Of a stretch of DNA of 64,000 nt, positions 34,786 through 47,390 are shown piece after piece. The stretch is taken from NCBI GenBank assembly GCA_026874595.1, contig CM049309.1, forward strand, positions 24,805,033-24,869,032, read 5' to 3'. Origin of the DNA: Sipunculus nudus. Lineage: Eukaryota; Annelida; Sipuncula; Golfingiida; Sipunculidae. The notes beneath the pieces are model-generated. The model saw nothing but the letters and a program-made list of their open reading frames with translations. It ran no database searches and was not told where the DNA came from. Position 1 is the stretch's first letter, and each line of letters opens with the position of its first letter. A program made the position numbers and the translations under genes.

Positions 34786-35385
34786 CTAAACCGGATTATT
34801 ATAAACCAGTTTATTTTAGTCACAAAGTAGTACACTTTGTGTCCACACTGAAGTTCACTTTACAAAAGCCTAAATTGGTTTATTAAACACCTAGTGAGTT
34901 TGCTGTCTACACATGCTGCAGCAACATCAAGGGTAGAGATCACGGCCGTTTCCTGAAACTGGACTCTACTATAACCATCATGTCATAATGACAACTGCCT
35001 TTTGGAAAAATTGGCTTGACTTTACCCAAAACTTAGCAATTTAACAAAACAACACTTAAGTGAAAACTGAACAATGAACTTACAGCCACACTTTTGAACT
35101 GCTTAACACACTAGTTTTCACATTTATATCAGCATGATTCACAGCCAGTCAGCCACATTGGTACTGTTTAGTTGATTTTATTTGTTTAATATTATAACTA
35201 AGTCAGGTGGTGAGGTACTGTTTTTCCCTCAGTTGTTTGGTTTGTTTGTTAGCAACTTTATGCAAACAGTTACAGACAGGGTTTTTAAATGAAATTTTAA
35301 GGGGGTTCAGAATGAAGCCCAAGGAACAATCCTATGAATTTTAGAGGTAATCTGGACCACTTTAACACACCTTTAATTAAAAGGT
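34786..35385. other. Putative intron sequence, no feature seen
   Basis: Lies between the candidate exon and the hAT-like element. No repeat identity is recognised. Confidence 0.4.
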
Positions 35386-37066
35386 TTATATAGCAGGGTT
35401 GGGGTATTGTAATGTGTAATTGTAATTACCTGTAATTAATTACAATTTTTCAAGAAATTGAATGTAATTTGTAATTGGGCAAAATTCAGTTACAAGTAAT
35501 TGTAATTGTAATGATTACAGACATGAAAATAGATGTAATTTCATTTACTTTTAAATTACTTTCCAATTATTCAAAACTCATGACAGAGCACATGCTGTAC
35601 CTTGAAATTCCATTCATCTGTACTGTTTATCAAGACACTCTTGGGTAAGGATTATAAGTATTTAATAATAAGTGGAACTACTGAAGTAGCATGCCATATA
35701 CTGGTATTTCATTTAAGGCATTCATATTTTTTTTTTGGCAAATGCCTCTGCTGCCATCTTGGTGAAGTAATAGAATTCTATAAAGCACACATGTCTAGAG
35801 TTACACTCGGACAAGTACGGGCCTTGCTGCATTTAACACTTTTACTTAAATGAATGATTATTTGGCTGGAACATACTCCTACTGATCTGATTGCATCAGT
35901 GTATATCTGCTAATTAACTGACATTGAGAAAGTCACAGGGACAAAATTGGCTTATGATCTGGGATGGCTGATATCAGAATTACCTCCAGTGGGTACATGA
36001 CCCATGAGGTAAACAGAGATTGCTATCATGATAGCAGGGTTGTCTCAGTTGGCTGACTGTTGCTGTCTAGCTGACTGTCTCCACTATTTCCTGTGACAGA
36101 AATGGCCTGGGGACTCTAACCAATGTACACTACTTATCATTCATAAAGAAAAACAATGGTGAATGTACTGAATTTTCACTCACTTTTCCTATAATTAAAT
36201 TCATTGCATCACATTGTAATAAATTATGTATTCAGCATGTTTATATTTATATGAATTATTCATATGAAATAAAAACATTGCTGAGTGTCTTAAAAATAAT
36301 ATTTTATTTAAAATTTCAGTATTTACGATATATCTTTAATTGGCATTGACATTGTAAGTTTAAGCTTTAGGATCTACGCGTTGATTAATGTGGAGGATCA
36401 GTAGCTTATGATTTTAGATCATCAGAGGTTTGAACCAACAATTGTTTCCACAGGTGCTCTTGTTAGTGCTAATGCTATCTGGAACCAAAACATTTGTCCA
36501 GTAAAGGATAATATGTAGTTAAAGAATATCAGATGTATATTTGTACACAGTTGATATTTGAAGGTGATAGTGGTTGACATCAAGATAATACATAGTCTAC
36601 CTACATGCACTTTCAGATACTCTACTTCATGTAAAAAATCAAATTAAGAAAGTTACAACTCCTTAATCAATAGGCAAAAAAAGTGATGTTATATATGTGT
36701 TCTGGCGATCAGTTTTGTCTATCCATAAGAAATTTAAGGAATATGATGCCATCATATATGATTATCCTTGGTAAAGATCTCATGCACTTTAATATGTGAC
36801 ATCAGACTGCATGTGTGATTGTAGTTTTTCCTTCACATATTTAATAAGTTCTCCTGGTACTTTTCACAAACCATGCTAAGAATTGTAGATTTTGTATAAA
36901 GTAACTGAAAGTAATTAATTACATTTGTAAAGTAATTGTAATTTAATCATTACATCATGAAATTTAATTTGTAATTTGTAATTGTAACTGTAATTGGGAT
37001 TTTCAGAAGTAATTGTAAATGTAATGATTACTTTTCAATGTAATTGGCCCCAACCCTGTTATATAC
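35386..37066. mobile_element. hAT-like non-autonomous DNA transposon (1.67 kb)
   Basis: Element 35394-37058. Ends are CAGGGTTGGGG and CCCCAACCCTG, flanked by 8-bp direct repeats TTATATAG (35386-35393) and TTATATAC (37059-37066), one mismatch, as expected for hAT elements. Sub-terminal regions are rich in GTAATTGTAATTAC motifs on both sides. The interior has no transposase; the 83-codon frame 35602-35853 has no recognisable domain. Confidence 0.85.
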
Positions 37067-37190
37067 CATTGTGAAACAGGGCAATTCCTTTGTCCCAGGC
37101 AGAGGCTGCCAACCCAAGGGTATGAAGGCTGTATTTGTTCTACAGCTAACCAGGTAAACCTTACCTGTGTTACTGAAAAAAGACACTAAG

Positions 37191-38573
37191 TACCGTAAAA
37201 TCTCCACTTAAAACCGCACTTCCGATTAAAACCGCACCCAGACTTCGCCGAAATTCCAGGCGAGACACCGCGAGGGGCTCAAATACTAAGAACCCCCCTT
37301 TAAAACCGCACCAACTTTCGCGACGGAATGATTTGACAAAAGACACAATCAAGCAATCATCTAGAAATGAACACGCATAGGTTGCGATTCGGCCATTCCT
37401 GTCCACTTTAAAAATTCCTTGGGCATTTTATTTAAACCCATCGTAACACTTTTTTGCAGGGTCACTCAAGCATGAAGTTTGGGAAGACGTAAGTGCCGGT
37501 GAACCTCTTCCTGTTTATACAGATTTTATATTCCGTGCCGTATTCTTGTTTGCTACTGATTTGTCATTATATTTTGGAAAAAATATTCTGCTGATCCATT
37601 TCAAGTCACTGTATATTTTAATTCTAAAAGTAATATTTTGAAATCTTAATTTTTGATGAAAATTCCATTTTCTGGAAGATTCAAATCATTTTCATACCGG
37701 TTACTTCGGTATTATCTTCGTCACATCATACATTGACATCACTCCATGTCACAATTTGCTGGTGCGTTTGAAAACATCGCTTGTCAACTTAATTAAATAT
37801 CGAAGTAACTGAAGTAACCTTTTAGAGATACGCACGTATAGGAAACATGACGCTTGAAAACGAGTGATTTTAAGGTAAAATTAAAGTGGCCAGTCCGGGT
37901 TAGCAAGTTTTTTTCCTGAAGAAAGTTTCAGTGTGGACAGCCATTTTGTCAAGGCAGTGTTCGCGCAAGGCACGCTGGGACGAAATAGGTGGCTGTTCTA
38001 TTTACAACCCACTGCTTACAGCCGTTCAAAATATTCTTAGCAGAATACCGGGGTGTTTCAGCACATGGCGGCACTCAAACTTGATTTTAAAACGATCGTC
38101 TGCCATTGTGTGACTCTTTACGATGTCAGCTTTTTATTCATTTTACGTTTTAAACAAATAATCATTGCTAAATAATGCCGCAAATGGGTTTAAAGTAGGC
38201 TTTTATTTCAATTTTGCTTGACCATGCCCAACAAAGTGGACCGCTGTGTGTAACAGCAGGGTTGTTGTAAACGTATTATTTGGTGACAATTACCAAGATT
38301 TTATAACAAGTTAAACTTATCAGCAATATTTAATTTATAAATAACAAATAATCGTAAATAATACATTTACACACGGCTCCCATGCATGCTAAGAACATCC
38401 TTCGAAAGTTGCAATATTATCGCCCACGCGCCGGCCCAAAAACGATGTCTGTCAGGAAGATATTCAGGAAACCCTTCTAGTATAAACCGCACAGTGCTTT
38501 CAGGAAATCAACCTGATTTCAAGATTTTGAATTTCTTGATTAAACCGCGGTTTTAAGTGGAGATTTTACGGTA
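37191..38573. mobile_element. TIR DNA element with perfect 27-bp inverted repeats
   Basis: 37191-37217 begins TACCGTAAAATCTCCACTTA and continues AAACCGC. 38547-38573 is its exact reverse complement. The outer TA on each side suggests a Tc1/mariner-type TA duplication. About 1.38 kb, no transposase. A diverged relative occupies 42536-43809. The open frame 37170-37406 merely spans the left end. Confidence 0.9.
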
Positions 38574-38752
38574 GTAGAGGAAACTGATTAGGGATCATGG
38601 GGAATCCTTAGGCGGGAAGGGAAGGGGGGGAGTAAATCATGTAGGCAAAGACTACTCAATCTAGTTTAGAATTCACTCCGAGGCATGGGGTTATAGCCTT
38701 CTTTAAAATTATCTTTGAAACCTGTGAAACAAAGGGAAACCTGGGTACAAAC

Positions 38753-38965
38753 CTGTGACAGTTGAATTGTAGTTCCCTGTCTGATCAGCTATGAAGTGCT
38801 GGCCAGCACTGAATGTGACTTGTTCAGCTGACCGTGTGCTTACTAGGAGATCGCTGACAACAGGCTGATACAGGGTGTTACTGCCCTCCCATTGCTCTGC
38901 ATCATATACAGAGCCTCGTGAAGCAATCTGTAAAAAGTTCCTAGGTGCTGTGACTGGTGGTCTAT
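38753..38965 (-). CDS. Internal coding exon of an unidentified host gene
   Basis: A minus-strand exon of 213 bp with a good acceptor (GTTTCCTCTTTAG before 38965) and donor (ACAG|GTTTGT after 38753). It is fully open: RPPVTAPRNFLQIASRGSVY, a middle part with WEGSNTLYQPVVSDLL, ending GQHFIADQTGNYNSTVT. It begins with two nucleotides and ends with one, so it is a symmetric phase-1 exon that joins in frame to 44077-43874, forming an Asp codon across the junction. Codon use is balanced and unlike the repeats around it. I do not recognise the protein family. Confidence 0.72.
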
Positions 38966-39090
38966 CTAAAGAGGAAACAGATGAGTGTCAGCTCATCTAT
39001 ATGTATACACAAATGTCTAGATAAAAGTTTTCCTTCAATTCTTGAAAAATTTCAAATTCTGCAAACTTAATGAAAGCAATGTAAATAGAA

Positions 39091-39173
39091 ATAAGGGACC
39101 CATGGGTCCAGTCTCAGCTAAAGACGACCTTGAAGGTAAAAAAAATCTAAAATAATATCAAATGGAGACAAAA
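39091..39173 (+). repeat. Family 1 head abutting the satellite
   Basis: ATAAGGGACCCATGGGTCCA and a short family 1 body (GACCTTGAAGGTAAAAA), immediately followed by minisatellite no. 2. Confidence 0.7.
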
Positions 39174-42100
39174 TTACTGTCTAGTACTGTTCACATAGCA
39201 GTAGCATGACTTCTCTGGTTACTGTCTAGTTCACAAAGCTCTAGCATGAATTCTCTGGTTACTGTCTAGTTCATATAACTCTAGCATGACTTCTCTAGTT
39301 ACTGTCTAGTTCATATAACTCTAGCATGACTTCTCTGGTTACTGTCTAGTTCACATAGCTCTAGCATGAATTCTCTGGTTACTGTCTAGTTCATATAACT
39401 CTAGCATGACTTCTCTGGTTACTGTCTAATTCACATAGCTCTAGCATGAATTCTCTGGTTACTGTCTAGTTCCCATCACTCTAGCATGACTTCTCTGGTT
39501 ACTGTCTAGTTCATATAGCTCTAGGATGACTTCTCTGGTTACTGTCTATTTCATATAGCTCTAGCATGACTTCTCTGGTTACTGTCAAGTTCATATAACT
39601 CTAGCATGACTTCTCTGGTTACTGTCTAGTTCACATCGCTCTAGCATGACTTCTCTGGGTACTGTCTAGTTCACATAGCTCTAGCATGACTTCTCTGGTT
39701 ACTGTCTAGTTCATATAACGCTAGCATTACTTCTCTGGTTACTGTCTAGTTCCCATCCCTCTAGCATGACTTCTCTGTTTACTGTCTAGTTCATATAACT
39801 CTAGCATGACTTCTCTGGTTACTGTGTAGTTCCCATCGCTCTAGCATGACTTCTCTGGTTACTGTCTAGTTCATATAACTCTAGCATGACTTCTCTGGTT
39901 ACTGTCTAGTTCACATAGCTCTAGCATGACTTCTCTGGTTACTGTCTAGTTCATATAGCTCTAGCATGACTTCTCTGGTTACTGTCTAGTTCCCATTGCT
40001 CTAGCATGACTTCTCTGGTTACTGTCTAGTTCATATAACTCTAGCATGACTTCTCTGGTTACTGTCTAGTTCACATAGCTCAAGCATGACTTCTCTGGTT
40101 ACTGTCTAGTTCATATAGCTCTAGCATGAATTCTCTGGTTACTGTCTAGTTCATATAGCTCTAGCATGAATTCTCTGGTTACTGTGTAGTTCCCATCGCT
40201 CTAGCATGACTTCTTTGGTTACTGTCTAGTTCATATAACTCTAGCATGACTTCTCTGGTTACTGTCTAGTTCACATAGCTCTAGCATGACTTCCCCGGTT
40301 ACTGTCTAGTTCATATAGCTCTAGCATGACTTCTCTGGTTACTGTCTAGTTCCCATCACTCTAGCATGACTTCTCTGGTTACTGTCTAGTTCATATAACT
40401 CTAGCATGACTTCTCTGGTTACTGTCTGGTTCATATAACTCTAGCATGAATTCTCTGGTTACTGTCTAGTTCACAAAGCTCTAGCATGAATTCTCTGGTT
40501 ACTGTCTAGTTCATATAACTCTAGCATTACTTCTCTGATTACTGTCCAGTTCCCATTGCTCTAGCATGACTTCTCTGGTTACTGTCTAGTTCACATACCT
40601 CTAGCATGAATTCTCTGGTTACTGTCTAGTTCCCATCGCTCTAGCATGACTTCTCTGGTTACTGTCTAGTTCATATAGCTCTAGCATGACTTCTCTGGTT
40701 ACTGTCTATTTCATATAGCTCTAGCATGACTTCTCTGGTTACTGTCTAGTTTACATAGCTCTAGCATGACTTCTCTGGTTACTGTCTAGTTCACACAGCT
40801 CTAGCATGACTTCTCTGGTTCAACGTACTGTCTAGTTTCCATCGCTCTAGCATGACTTCTCTGTTTACTGTCTAGTTCATATAACTCTAGCATGACTTCT
40901 CTGGTTACTGTCTAGTTCATATAACGCTAGCATTACTTCTCTGGTTACTGTCTAGTTCCCATCGCTCTAGCATGACTTCTCTGTTTACTGTCAAGTTCAT
41001 ATAACTCTTGCATGACTTCTCTGGTTACTGTCTAGTTCATATAACTCTAGCATGACTTCTCTGGTTACTGTCTAGTTCATATAACTCTAGCATTACTTCT
41101 CTGGTTACTGTCTAGTTCACATAGCTCTAGCATGACTTCTCTGGTTACTGTCTAGTTCACATAGCTCTAGCATGACTTCTCTGGTTACTGTCTGGTTCAC
41201 ATAGCTCCAGCATGACTTCTCTGGTTACTGTCTAGTTCATATAGCTCTAGCATGACTTCTCTGGTTACTGTCTAATTCATATATCTCTAGCATGAATTCT
41301 CCGGTTACTGTCTAGTTCCCATCACTCTAGCATGACTTCCCTGGTTACTGTCTAGTTCATATAGCTCTAGGATGACTTCTCTGGTTACTGTCTATTTCAT
41401 ATAGCTCTAGCATGACTTCTCTGGTTACTGTCAAGTTCATATAACTCTAGCATGACTTCTCTGGTTACTGTCTAGTTCATATAACTCTAGCATGACTTCT
41501 CTGGTTACTGTCTAGTTCACATAGCTCTAGCATGACTTCTCTGGTTACTGTCTAGTTCATATAGCTCTAGCATGACTTCTCTGGTGACTGTATAGTTCAT
41601 ATAACTCTAGCATGACTTCTCTGGTTACTGTCTAGTTCATATAGCTCTAGCATTACTTCTCTGATTACTGTCCAGTTCCCATTGCTCTAGCATGACTTCT
41701 CTGGTAACTGTCTAGTTCACATAGCTCTAGCATGAATTCTCTGGTTACTGTCTAGTTCCCATCGCTCTAGCATGACTTCTCTGGTTACTGTCTAGTTCAT
41801 ATAACTCTAGCATGACTTCTCTGGTTACTGTCTAGTTCACATAGCTCTAGCATGACTTCTCTGGTTACTGTCTAGTTCACATAGCTCTAGCATGACTTCT
41901 CTGGTTACTGTCTAGTTCATATAACGCTAGCATTACTTCTCTGGTTACTGTCTAGTTCCCATCGCTCTAGCATGACTTCTCTGTTTACTGTCTAGTTCAT
42001 ATAACTCTAGCATGACTTCTCTGGTTACTGTCTAGTTCATATAACGCTAGCATTACTTCTCTGGTTACTGTCTAGTTCCCATCGCTCTAGCATGACTTCT

Positions 42101-42535
42101 CTGTTTACTGTCTAGTCCATATAACTCTAGCATGACTTCTCTGGTTACTGTCTCGTTCATATAACTCTAGCATGACTTCTCTGGTTACTGTCTAGTTCAT
42201 ATAACTCTAGCATGACTTCTCTGGTTACTGTCTAGTTCACATAGCTCTAGCATGACTTCTCTGGTTACTGTCTAGTTCATATAGCTCTAGCATGACTTCT
42301 CTGGTTACTGTCTAGTTCATATAACTCTAGCATGACTTCTCTGGTTACTGTCTAGTTCATATAACTCTAGCATGACTTCTCTGGTTACTGTCTAGTTCAC
42401 ATAGTTCTAGCATGACTTCTCTGGTTAATGTTTAGTTCATATAGCTCTAGCATGAATTCTCTGGTTACTGTCTAGTTCACATAGCTCTAGCATGACTTCT
42501 CTGGTTGCTGTCTAGTTCATATAACTCTAGCATGA
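39174..42535. repeat. 40-bp minisatellite no. 2 (about 84 copies)
   Basis: The unit contains ACTGTCTAGTTCATATAACT then CTAGCATGACTTCTCTGGTT, exactly 40 bp. Variants CCCATC, CACATAG and CATATAG at one position recur in ordered patterns; for example, a four-unit pattern at 39472 recurs at 41318 (1846 bp apart). One 6-bp insertion (CAACGT) lies near 40821. It is in the putative intron between the two best exons. Confidence 0.98.
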
Positions 42536-43809
42536 CACTGCGAAAAGTCAAATCATTTTTGCACTGGTTACGGCAGTTTAATCTTTTTCACATAGAACGT
42601 TGATACATCGCTCCATGTCACTTCTTGCTGGTGCGTCTGAAAACAATGCCGGTCAACATAATGGAGTATCAAAATAACTTATCTTGTCAAGATACGCAAC
42701 ATATGGGAAACCAGAAGCATAAAAACTGAGTGAATTTAGTGGGAAATCAAAGTGGTCTTCAGTTTTCCTTGGGAAAGTTCCTGTGTTTCAGTCATTTGTC
42801 GACATAGCGCTCATGCAAAGCACTGGCTGACATTGGCTGTTCTATATACCACCAACCACGTATAACATTCTTAACAAAACACAAGGGCGTTTCAGCATGA
42901 TGGCACTCAAACTTGGTTTAAAAACAATCTTCAGCCATGGTTCGAAATTTTATAATGCAAGCTGTTTATTCATTTTAGTTTCTAAACAATAAACATTGCT
43001 ATATAATGCGGCAAATGACTTTAAAATAGGAACCTATTTCAATTTGGTTGCCCATGCCCAACAAAACGGGCTAATGTATGGTACAGCAAGGTTGTCTGGA
43101 AAGTATTATTTGGTTACAATTAGGATAACCTTTATGACAAGTTATATATCGTGCAAAAGATAAACAATTCAAGATCTGACATTTAAAGTTTTATCATTAT
43201 ATCACTAACCGTGATTAAGTTAGTGCAAGTTGAAAAACCTGAGACTTTCAGCAGTCTTATCTTCCTGTCGGCCATTAAATCGGTGAATGCTGTTGGGTAA
43301 CCCTGTCTTATAGTGGAGAGTATTCAAGCTTTTTTATACTTCCAAAAATGTATATCTAAATATCTGTTCATTGTTCATACAATGGTCTTTGACAACTGCT
43401 GCTTCATGCAAAGAAGGGTTTTTGCGTAACCACAATGCAAACCAATTAACGATCCTTCCAGCAGTCTTTTGACAACTGTTAAATTCCTGATTGTCTATGA
43501 GCTGTCAAAATAGTTTTTAACATACAGATATTTCGTCACTATCTCGAGAATGAAATATATTTGATATACGTAATCTGGCAACATATATAAGCTCTAATCA
43601 TATTTCATTCTTTATTGAAGTAACAATGTCAAGATTTATTTGCTAATGCAGCTGATTGTAGCCTCACTTAGGCAAGGGACAGAGTTGGGGTGTGGCCTTT
43701 AAGGGAGAATTTGAGTATTTGGACCTTAGTGGGAGCTCCTGAAAGGGACCTCCCAAACTCAGGGTGCAACTATAAATAGATGTGCGGCCATAAAATAGGA
43801 TTTACGGTA
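42536..43809. mobile_element. Diverged relative of the 37191-38573 TIR element, left end missing
   Basis: 42540-43150 aligns by eye with about 37680-38340: CTCCATGTCAC, TTGCTGGTGCGT, GAAAACA and CATGCCCAACAAA are shared. The right end GGATTTACGGTA at 43809 resembles the TIR. The left third is absent, and the sequence starts abruptly at the satellite edge. Confidence 0.7.
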
Positions 43810-43873
43810 GCTCTAATCACTTGAGTTTACAAACAGAATGAGTTTTAATCTTTACAATAAAAACAAACCTTAC

Positions 43874-44077
43874 CTGGAAGCTCGTTGTGACTAAATAAGT
43901 CTACATCAGAGTCAAGGCGTCGCTTCTTTGGTACTCCATTTGACTGACTGAGACTGCCACATGCCTCACACGATGAACTCAACAGGTTCTCACATGAGCC
44001 CAGGTAGCCAGGTGGCAGCACCATCTTAGCACCAGGTTGGGTATTAAACAAGGGCATGGTTATGGTTTGTTCGACTC
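43874..44077 (-). CDS. Internal coding exon of the same host gene, with NLS-like motif
   Basis: A minus-strand exon of 204 bp between acceptor TCTATTTTCAG (before 44077) and donor CCAG|GTAAGG (after 43874), both strong. It is open throughout: VEQTITMPLFNTQPGAKMVL, then PPGYLGSCENLLSSSCEACG, and SNGVPKKRRLDSDVDLFSHN near the end. PKKRRLD resembles a monopartite nuclear-localisation signal, so the product may be nuclear (inference). Phase 1 at both ends matches the next exon at 38965. No fold or family is recognised. The exon lies 64 bp from a transposon end. Confidence 0.78.
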
Positions 44078-44990
44078 CTGAAAATAGACTCAATCATTTA
44101 CCTATGATATATGTTTGTGAGGCAAATATGTCACAGCAATATCCTTAATGCTTAATGGTCAACATGTGATGCAAATGAGTTACATTTTAGCCCTTCTAGA
44201 AACTTTATATTACATAGGTCGTATATATTACACATACCAGTAATCCATAATTTAACAACAGACTCTAATAGTAAAGTCAAAGCTGACAGTAATCCTAGAT
44301 TAAGTACACTAAATTACCCAATAAGGATGAGTTACACCCGGAACCCAGCTATATAGAATTTCAGGGTTCATGCATTACACTTTGAGCAAAGCAAAATTTC
44401 ATGACTTTTTAATAAATTTTACAGGACCTGTGACCAAAAAATCATGACTGTTTCCTTGTCACTTTGACATGTAAATGTTACTTATTTCAGCAGTAAAAAT
44501 TGTAAGGATCTGGAGATCTCAGACCTTTTTTTATCTCGGCCCACACAAAGTAAGACCACTTCAGTTACAATCATTACTATCTCGGACCACGGGGCCGATC
44601 ATCTCAGATCACTTTAGGTCAGACCACTACAATCTTGGACCAGGGTTTCAGACCTTCTCAAACAATGTTTTGTTAGCTTACACCGTCATGAAAACTGTGA
44701 GGTCTTGTTAATTATACATTTTAAGAATACTGAACTCGGAGGACCCAAGCTTCCATGTCCGTATTATTTCATGTGCACGCTTTTGTTTAAAATTCCACTG
44801 GGACTGTACTTAGGCCTGCGGGTTTGTTATGTATTTACTCATTTCAAACTCACATTATATATTATATGTGCCTAAATGTAGATGTTAGTTTGCAAGTTAA
44901 ATGTAGGCCCTATATTGCATTGTTTAAAATAAAGTAATTGGAAAGGTTTACGGTAAAGTTTATGGGATTATATAGACATATTCACAAACC
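44078..44990. other. Putative intron; short repeated phrases
   Basis: 44510-44660 contains several CAGACC / TCTCGGACCA / AGACCACT phrases in loose tandem, so the open frame at 44475-44711 is probably repeat-derived. Otherwise nothing is recognised. Confidence 0.45.
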
Positions 44991-45690
44991 AGAATTTCTT
45001 GGCACCACAGGAGCCATAGTATCCCCAGACAATTTACCCCCCCCCCCCCCCTTTAAGAATAGGCCACCCATCTTCAGCAGCATATACTGACACTAAGCAA
45101 GCGACCATGGTTTCATCAATCTATAAACTTGAGAATCAATATTTTTCACTAAATATGGGAATATTCAAGGTCAAGACCACTCTCATAGGAGAGGTCATGA
45201 TCCAAATTTAAATATACCTCATCCAATAACCCATATCTATGTATATGCATAATATACAAGAAATCTGTCCATTAGTTTTTGACTTATAATGCTCACAGTA
45301 CTGTCAAGTGGCAATTTTGGGGGTATTAAAAGGCATGTAAACAAGTAAAGAATAATAGGTGGCGCCACCAGTTTCTAGAATATGACAACCCTATCCATGA
45401 TCTTCGATCAACTTGATTTTGGGATCAATCCATGCAAAATTTCTTGAGATATTTAAGAATTTGTGTGATTTTTCCCAAAATTGGACCTATTCAAGGTCAA
45501 GGACACTCTCCTTGAAAAGGTCATAACCTCATTTTAAATAGGCGTCGTCCTCTCACCCATATCTATACATATACCAAGTTTGGTAAAGATCTGTGAAATA
45601 TTTTTTGAGTTATAACTCCAACAAGATTTATATGCGGCAGCGGAGGGACCGTCATGAAAACATAGTATCCCCCGACTTTGTCTATAACTA
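44991..45690 (+). repeat. Family 2 dispersed repeat, near-complete short copy
   Basis: Starts CCAGAATTTCTTGGCACCAC, with AGTATCCCCAGACAATTTA, like 60764. It contains GGTGGCGCCACC at 45358-45369 and two related ATTCAAGGTCAAG...ACTCTC sub-units. It ends with GTCATGAAAACATAGTATCC, like 58845. A C-run lies at about 45040-45051. Confidence 0.75.
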
Positions 45691-46095
45691 TTATTGCTCA
45701 TATAACGCTCCTGATTACCAATGAGATTTTTTTAATTATCATGTCACCATCTACATAATCATGTAATATAATGTTCTTAATTTTTGTTTCGTTAAATAAC
45801 TGCAAAACTACACCTCTGTCAGTGTTTGGCAGGTTCCAAAGCCTTCAAGTCCTGTCAAAATATTTCTTGCTGTCAGCCGTTAGGCATGGTTGCACCAATG
45901 TGCACATTTATAAGATGAGTACAGGACATGGTGTTTAAATAAGGCAAGTTGTAACAACATTTTCGGAAAAAGTATAAGATATTACGATTTACTGTAATCA
46001 CCGTGCAAAATGCAGATATTTTATAAAACATATCATTTAGAAGCATGCAAACACCATCAAATTTACCGAGGAGTAATATGGCAGGAAAACTGTGT
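45691..46095. other. No gene seen
   Basis: The minus-strand frame 45873-46124 has no domain and runs into the satellite. Confidence 0.5.
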
Positions 46096-46420
46096 TGCTT
46101 ACTCATTCCATTAGAGTAAACCATGGTTCTTTTGCTGCTTACTCATTCCATTAGAGTAAACCATGGTTCTTTTGCTGCTAACTCATTCCATTAGAGTAAA
46201 CCATGGTTCTTTTGCTGCTAACTCATTCCATTAGAGTAAACCATGGTTCTTTTGCTGCTCACTCATTCCATTAGAGTAAACCATGGTTCTTTTGCTGCTA
46301 ACTCATTCCATTAGAGTAAACCATGGTTCTTTTGCTGCTAACTCATTCCATTAGAGTAAACCATGGTTCTTTTGCTGCTAACTCATTCCATTAGAGTAAA
46401 CCATGGTTCTTTTGCTGCTA
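46096..46420. repeat. 40-bp minisatellite no. 3 (about 8 copies, nearly identical)
   Basis: The unit contains ACTCATTCCATTAGAGTAAA then CCATGGTTCTTTTGCTGCTA, exactly 40 bp. Copies differ at about one position, so it is the youngest or most homogenised of the three arrays. Confidence 0.98.
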
Positions 46421-47390
46421 AACTTACAGGTCAAGATCTTTGCCAGTCCTATAAACTCAATATTTAACACCTTATATTATTTTAATTCCTGGTTTTTTAG
46501 GATTTACTGATCAGACCGCCTGAAAGACTTGTCTATTCATAATGTCCAGTCAGTTCTACAAGGAGGAGCACGGGACGATTCCCGTGAATACAGGTGTAGG
46601 CAAAAACGGTTTCCCACCAAAACATGTGTGGTACCTAGTTCCCTGCATAAGGTTTATTACTTGACAGGTGCATTCATCCTGATCAACATTATCCAAGTAT
46701 AAATGTTGTATCTAGGGAAACATGTACATACACACAATGTTATGCAGGTGTACATGCTTCACCTGACTTCATAATAACTAAATACTACATAGCCACTTGC
46801 TTACCCTGATTCATAAACACTTTACCACAAATCTGCTTCATGAATAAGCACTACCCTTAGTTCCCTTTATACAGAATCCTGATGAAATACCAATGTAGAC
46901 CTCGGCTAGGGAACATATATGTGTAGATGGGTTCTTTGTAAAATATACAATGAGGCATCTTTGTTTATTAATCCTGTTGCTTTTATCACATAGGAATATA
47001 CAGTATGTCATGATGATTTTTAATGAGGAAGTACTGGTACTTTAACATGTGATTTATTCCGCTGAATGTCATTCTTCATTTCACTGATCAACAAGACCTA
47101 TACTAGTCATTGTTGAACATTACAGTATACATTCTACCTGTACATCAGAGCTGCATAATCCACTGGAGTGTTGCAAAACACTGTTACAGGTTCCTGGTAA
47201 ACATTTAAATTACAGTGGCTTTGGTAGCATTTGCTACCAACTTTTATGATCTGCTACCTGTGTTTGTTGCGCGGTAGCAAACCTCTGCTACACTTTTCCA
47301 ATTCATGAAAGGTAATAATTATTTGCATGTGAGCACAATTATGCTATGGTTTGTTGCATAAAATCCTATATTAATTGTTAAAATTAATTT
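46421..47390. other. Putative intron, no feature recognised
   Basis: Unique-looking AT-rich sequence without an open frame of note. Confidence 0.45.

Noticed and set aside
35602-35853. 83-codon frame as a transposase fragment in the hAT-like element
   Set aside because: No hAT catalytic or dimerisation motif is visible.
37075-37150. Possible exon between the hAT-like and TIR elements
   Set aside because: Open in a compatible phase on the minus strand after a GTAG, but the pyrimidine tract is poor and no donor could be found before the hAT end.
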